Below are positions 43,525-44,355 of a DNA stretch of 44,355 nt, in pieces. Under the pieces are notes generated by a model. The model saw nothing but the letters and a program-made list of their open reading frames with translations, searched no databases and was not told the origin of the DNA. Each line of letters starts with the position of its first letter. Positions within the stretch are counted from its first letter, which is position 1. The stretch is from Thermococcus sp. Its GTDB lineage: Archaea > Methanobacteriota_B > Thermococci > Thermococcales > Thermococcaceae. Where the stretch lies: the NCBI GenBank assembly GCA_015520705.1, contig WAPO01000097.1, positions 1 through 44,355 of the forward strand, written 5' to 3'. A program made the translations under genes and the position numbers.

Positions 43525-44244
43525 TTACACACCCCAGCGCAGTCTCTTTGAGATTAAGATCATTGAAATGCTACAGTAAATCAAAATGCCTATGAGGTAA
43601 ATCGAATAGCCAGAACCATTCAGAAGTGCATTCCTTAAGATTTCTGCCGTGTATGTAGTCGGCACCAATAAGGCTATCTTCTGGAGAATAGGGGGCAGTT
43701 TAGTTAGGGGATAGTACACTGGAGGTAGCAGGATTAGCGCAGTTGAAAGTATCATTGTTATGGCATCAACGTGCACTAAGTTTTTTATGTATAATGAAAC
43801 AGAGAACGCTATTAAACTGAATTGTATCCAAGTCAATAATATTAGGAATATGATCAGACCTAAGGAGGAGGGAGTTAGTGATAACTTATAAAACATCAAT
43901 GCTACAAATATAAACGTTGCTGGGAGAGCACCAATCAATCTTGAGAGTGACAAGCCGAGCATATACTCCAAGGAGGTAACCGGGGAGGCTATAAAGATAT
44001 CTTGGAAGCCAATGAGTTTTAATATAACAACTAAGCGTGAAACACTGAGACTGGCATGAACGGTAGTAGCCACAGTAGCGCCAATAAGCCCATACAACAG
44101 GGCCCTTTCACCACCCAAAAAGTATAGGATTAATATAATTCCCATGGGCGTCAGTAGTTGGGCAAATATCCATAGTGGAGAACGAAATAATGAAGTTAAA
44201 TTCAAATATGCAATCGAGATTATTGCCTTAAGTCCATTTCCCAT
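43525..44244 (-). CDS. ABC-2 type transporter permease
   Basis: A 239-residue integral membrane protein with six hydrophobic segments. The C-terminal LILLPPVYYPLTKLPPILQK and LVPTTYTAEILRNALL form the extracellular-loop signature of ABC-2 exporter permeases. ATG 44244 follows GGAGGGGAAAACT; longer in-frame starts are inside the upstream ATPase gene. Its start overlaps the ATPase stop by 17 bases, so ATPase, permease and TPR-like protein form one operon. Such pairs export drugs, peptides, lipids or polysaccharides; the substrate is unknown. Confidence 0.88.
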   Translation of the reverse strand: MGNGLKAIISIAYLNLTSLFRSPLWIFAQLLTPMGIILILYFLGGERALLYGLIGATVATTVHASLSVSRLVVILKLIGFQDIFIASPVTSLEYMLGLSLSRLIGALPATFIFVALMFYKLSLTPSSLGLIIFLILLTWIQFSLIAFSVSLYIKNLVHVDAITMILSTALILLPPVYYPLTKLPPILQKIALLVPTTYTAEILRNALLNGSGYSIYLIGILIYCSISMILISKRLRWGV

Positions 44245-44355
44245 AGTTTTCCCCTCCCACGTCAATCCTGTTCCTAAGTACAAAGTAGTCCTCCAAATCC
44301 GTTGGTGATACTGATATGCTGATTTCGGGACTTTTTGAACTGATATCCTTAATTA
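44228..44355 (-). CDS. ABC transporter ATP-binding protein, C-terminal part (partial)
   Basis: The frame is open to the right edge of the window and ends at TAA 44228-44230. About 41 residues are visible (SISVSPTDLEDYFVLRNRID, then GGENYGKWT at the end). The PTDLEDYFVLR stretch matches the end of ABC ATPases that pair with ABC-2 permeases (PTLEDVFL..), so the call rests on that motif and on the overlapping permease. The P-loop and signature motifs would be outside the window. Confidence 0.6.
   Translation of the reverse strand, partial: IKDISSKSPEISISVSPTDLEDYFVLRNRIDVGGENYGKWT

Overview
The window is a chromosomal segment of a hyperthermophilic euryarchaeon of the order Thermococcales (Thermococcus, Pyrococcus or Palaeococcus type). 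The evidence is the archaeal ribosomal-protein order (L3-L4-L23-L2-S19-L22-S3-L29-aIF1-Rpp29-S17-L14-L24-S4e-L5-S14-S8-L6-L32e-L19e-L18-S5-L30-L15-SecY), RNA polymerase subunits D, N and K, archaeal TATA boxes, GGTGAT-type ribosome binding sites, and Thermococcales-type MTAP II, GfcR, AdkA and Rpp29. No rRNA gene or CRISPR array was found.

Left end (1-4335): an AT-rich, plus-strand integrated element. It holds a 5'-truncated winged-helix protein, a 279-residue protein of unknown function, a P-loop DNA-translocase-like ATPase, two tiny membrane proteins, and a short ORF that runs into the 3' end of a tRNA-Gly(GCC) gene. That last ORF looks like the N-terminal half (IntN) of an SSV-type integrase gene split by integration. 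Its visible part resembles a ribbon-helix-helix DNA-binding domain, and a perfect 14-bp palindrome lies just upstream. The other end of the element is outside the window.

4336-14856 is ordinary chromosome: tRNA-Arg(GCG), MTAP II, a helical-repeat protein, a small protein, a DUF89 phosphatase, SRP54 followed by a free-standing RAM domain and a YkgJ-type cysteine-cluster protein, GfcR with a small partner, an Lrp/AsnC regulator, tRNA-Arg(CCT), a calcineurin-like phosphoesterase that has lost its metal ligands, a Wzx/MATE-fold flippase, and a divergent FUN14/PadR pair around an inverted-repeat operator.

14861-39205 is a nearly continuous minus-strand gene-expression supercluster. Reading 5' to 3' it has a SPOUT methyltransferase and the S10/spc-type ribosomal genes through SecY; then AdkA, a DUF106 (YidC/EMC3-like) insertase, L34e, Cmk and L14e; then Cbf5, an RsmC-like methyltransferase and tRNA-Ser; then S13, S4, S11, RpoD, tRNA-Leu(CAG), L18e, L13, S9, RpoN, tRNA-Pro, RpoK, an enolase-like protein and S2; and finally tRNA-Leu(TAA) and L40e. 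Genes are packed with 1-4 nt overlaps. Notable details are a 115-nt overlap of aIF1 and Rpp29, a methyltransferase ORF that ends inside tRNA-Ser, and a tRNA promoter inside rpoD.

39206-44355: an intergenic segment with a repeat-like look, uracil phosphoribosyltransferase, a MATE transporter with a probable leaderless mRNA, and a gene remnant. At about 41.94 kb composition changes abruptly to an AT-rich block encoding an ABC exporter (ATPase C-terminus, ABC-2 permease) and a large TPR-like protein, probably a horizontally acquired island that broke the remnant gene.
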